Source: Erythrobacter sp. JK5 (lineage in GTDB: Bacteria > Pseudomonadota > Alphaproteobacteria > Sphingomonadales > Sphingomonadaceae). From it: 64,000 nt of DNA. Position 1 is the first letter of the stretch; each line of letters starts with the position of its first letter. The stretch lies in NCBI RefSeq assembly GCF_018205975.1, contig NZ_CP073577.1:3100001-3164000 (forward strand), in the 5' to 3' direction. Of this stretch, positions 62,531-64,000 are shown piece after piece. Made by a program: the position numbers and the translations under genes. The notes under the pieces are model-generated. The model saw nothing but the letters and a program-made list of their open reading frames with translations, had not been told where the DNA came from and did not search any database.

Positions 62531-63202
62531 TTGGTGGACGACGAGAAAGCACAACAGAAGCGCGAAGACGCCGCCTCCCGGCTTTTCTCCGGGCGGGTGG
62601 AATTCCTGCTGTCCGCGCCGCAGCTGAAATTCCTGCCCGAACCGACCGTGCCCGAAATCGCGTTTTGCGGTCGCTCGAACGTGGGCAAATCCTCGCTGCT
62701 CAACGCGCTCACCGGGCGCAAGGCGATCGCCCGCGCCTCGGTGACGCCGGGCCGCACGCAGGAATTGAACTTTTTCGAAGTCGGCGAGCCCACGAAATTC
62801 CGGCTGGTCGACATGCCCGGCTACGGCTTTGCCAAGGCGCCGGTAAAGGTAGTCGAGCGCTGGAAGAATCTGGTGAAGAGCTACCTGCGCGGGCGGCCGG
62901 TGCTGGCGCGCAATCTTGTCCTGATCGACAGCCGTCACGGCATCAAGGATGTCGACCGCGAGATGATGAAAATGCTCGACGAGGCGGCGGTCGGATACCG
63001 CATCGTCCTGACCAAGACCGACAAGATCAAGGCGAGCGAGCTCGAGAAGGTCGCGGCGAAGGTGGCCGAGGAAGCGAAGAAGCACGTCGCGGCCTATCCC
63101 GAACTGCACCTCACCAGCAGCGAGAAAGGCATGGGCATCGCGGCGCTAAGGGCGGCGGTGGTGGCGGATGCGCTGGGCGAGGAGTGGCTGCGCGAGGTCT
63201 GA
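62531..63202 (+). CDS. engB: Ribosome biogenesis GTPase EngB/YihA
   Basis: A 223-residue GTPase needed for large-subunit assembly. G1 is CGRSNVGKSSLLN near residue 50, G3 is DMPGYGFAK near 95, G4 is TKTDKIKASE near 160 and G5 lies near TSSEKG. TTG 62531 or GTG 62534 start; the N-terminal extension is family-like from about residue 15. It is the last gene of the yidC block. Confidence 0.94.
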   Translation: MVDDEKAQQKREDAASRLFSGRVEFLLSAPQLKFLPEPTVPEIAFCGRSNVGKSSLLNALTGRKAIARASVTPGRTQELNFFEVGEPTKFRLVDMPGYGFAKAPVKVVERWKNLVKSYLRGRPVLARNLVLIDSRHGIKDVDREMMKMLDEAAVGYRIVLTKTDKIKASELEKVAAKVAEEAKKHVAAYPELHLTSSEKGMGIAALRAAVVADALGEEWLREV

Positions 63203-63264
63203 CGGTGCCATCTCGCCGCTTCGTGCGTTGGAACAGGTGAAACCCCAAAACGGAGGAGAGCACC

Positions 63265-63471
63265 ATGTCCGACAATACCTACAAGATCATCGAAATCGTC
63301 GGCAGTTCGACCGAGTCGATCGAAGACGCCATCCGCGGCGCAGTGAAGAAGGCTGCGAAGACCGTCCACAATCTCGGCTGGTTCGAAGTGGTCGAGACGC
63401 GCGGCCACATCACCGACGGCGACGTCGCGCATTTCCAGGCGCATCTGCGGGTTGGCTTCACGCTCGATTGA
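63265..63471 (+). CDS. Dodecin family protein
   Basis: A 68-residue dodecamer-forming flavin-binding protein: YKIIEIVGSSTESIEDAI, then LGWFEVVETRGHITDG (the Trp that stacks on flavin) and AHFQAHLRVGFTL. It buffers free flavin. ATG 63265 has GGAGGAGAG upstream. Confidence 0.92.
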   Translation: MSDNTYKIIEIVGSSTESIEDAIRGAVKKAAKTVHNLGWFEVVETRGHITDGDVAHFQAHLRVGFTLD

Positions 63472-63492
63472 GGTGGCTGTCGGTCGTTCGCT

Positions 63493-63912
63493 CTACGTTG
63501 CAAACAGCAGCGCTACATCCGCGAACGCCTTGAACTCCAGGGCATTGCCCGCCGGGTCGCGCAGGAACATCGTCGCCTGTTCGCCGGGCTTGCCCTTGAA
63601 GCGCACCGTCGGCTCGATCACGAACTCGGTGCCCGCCGCGCGCAGCCGATCAGCCAGCGCTTCCCAGTCCGCCATGTCGAGCACCAGCCCGAAATGCGGG
63701 ACGGGGACGCCGTGGCCGTCCACATGGTTGCTGGCACGGTCCCCGGCTTTGCCCGGCGCGAGGTGCGCAACGATCTGGTGGCCGTGGAAATCGAAGTCGA
63801 TCCACTCCTCGGACGAGCGCCCCTCTGCGCAGCCCATCACGCCGCCATAGAAGGCGCGCGCCGCAGCGAGATCGTCGACCGGGAAGGCGAGGTGGAACGG
63901 CGGCATGCTCAT
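63493..63912 (-). CDS. VOC family protein
   Basis: A 139-residue glyoxalase/bleomycin-resistance-fold protein: [20 protein letters not shown] at the start, [18 protein letters not shown] in the middle and [15 protein letters not shown] at the end. Probable metal residues are His in the first and second parts and the Glu in ALEFK. The substrate is unknown. ATG 63912 is used; ATG 63906 is also possible. Confidence 0.82.
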   Translation of the reverse strand: MSMPPFHLAFPVDDLAAARAFYGGVMGCAEGRSSEEWIDFDFHGHQIVAHLAPGKAGDRASNHVDGHGVPVPHFGLVLDMADWEALADRLRAAGTEFVIEPTVRFKGKPGEQATMFLRDPAGNALEFKAFADVALLFAT

Positions 63913-64000
63913 GGCCAGGCTGTCTATCTCCAATCGCGCGAACGCCAAACCGATTTCCTACACGGCGTCAATCGGACATACACGGGCCTGCCCGACCCGC

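Noticed and set aside
60604..62814. Open frame of 736 codons on the - strand
   Set aside because: Antisense to yidC and to the start of engB; no recognisable domain.

Overview
The window is high-GC DNA with dense, often 4-nt-overlapping genes (ATGA, GTGA) and many GTG/TTG starts. Gene content (yifB-type ATPase, UPF0262, CC_3452-family protein, rpmH-rnpA-yidD-yidC-engB, Wzc/Wza-type polysaccharide export) points to an alphaproteobacterium of the Sphingomonadales, most like an Erythrobacter-type genome. This is inferred from protein sequences only; no rRNA or tRNA gene was seen.

Region 1 (1-5.4 kb, minus strand) is a lasso-peptide biosynthetic cluster cut by the left edge. It has a nucleotidyltransferase, an ABC exporter, an asparagine-synthetase-like cyclase and two small precursor genes. 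Both precursors carry the leader motif YxxPxLxxxGxxxxxT and a core with Glu at position 8. The leader-binding and protease genes (B1/B2) are not in the window. A perfect 9+1+9 palindrome lies upstream of the first gene.

Region 2 (5.5-28.3 kb) is a large exopolysaccharide/capsule locus. It makes dTDP-rhamnose (rfbABDC), ManNAc and ManNAcA (wecB, wecC) and GDP-mannuronate (algD-like). It also has three glycosyltransferases, two sulfotransferases, an acetyltransferase, a FkbM methyltransferase, a flippase, a polymerase/ligase-like membrane protein, a Wzc-type tyrosine kinase and a Wza-type export lipoprotein. Inside it sits a two-gene unit that looks like a gene-transfer-agent/phage head spike: a Rcc01079-type spike base protein followed by a 912-residue beta-helix/lectin-like protein.

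Region 3 (28.4-39.5 kb) holds an acyl-CoA racemase and a MaoC protein, ExoD, a DUF3604/PpiC/HupE trio, and a DevBCA-TolC-type export operon. That operon is divergent from a TetR gene disrupted by an apparent one-base deletion, with two tandem palindromes between them.

Region 4 (39.6-64 kb) is mostly housekeeping: ftsH, rpoZ, cardiolipin-synthase-like PLD, dnaB, cdd, galE, rpmJ, recQ, yifB, rpmH, rnpA, yidD, yidC, engB and dodecin. Small exported or unknown proteins lie between them. A ferritin-like gene next to gtrA is also frameshifted; like the TetR gene, it is restored by one extra base in a G4 run, so sequencing error is possible for both. Two intergenic inverted-repeat elements flank the rnpA-yidC block.
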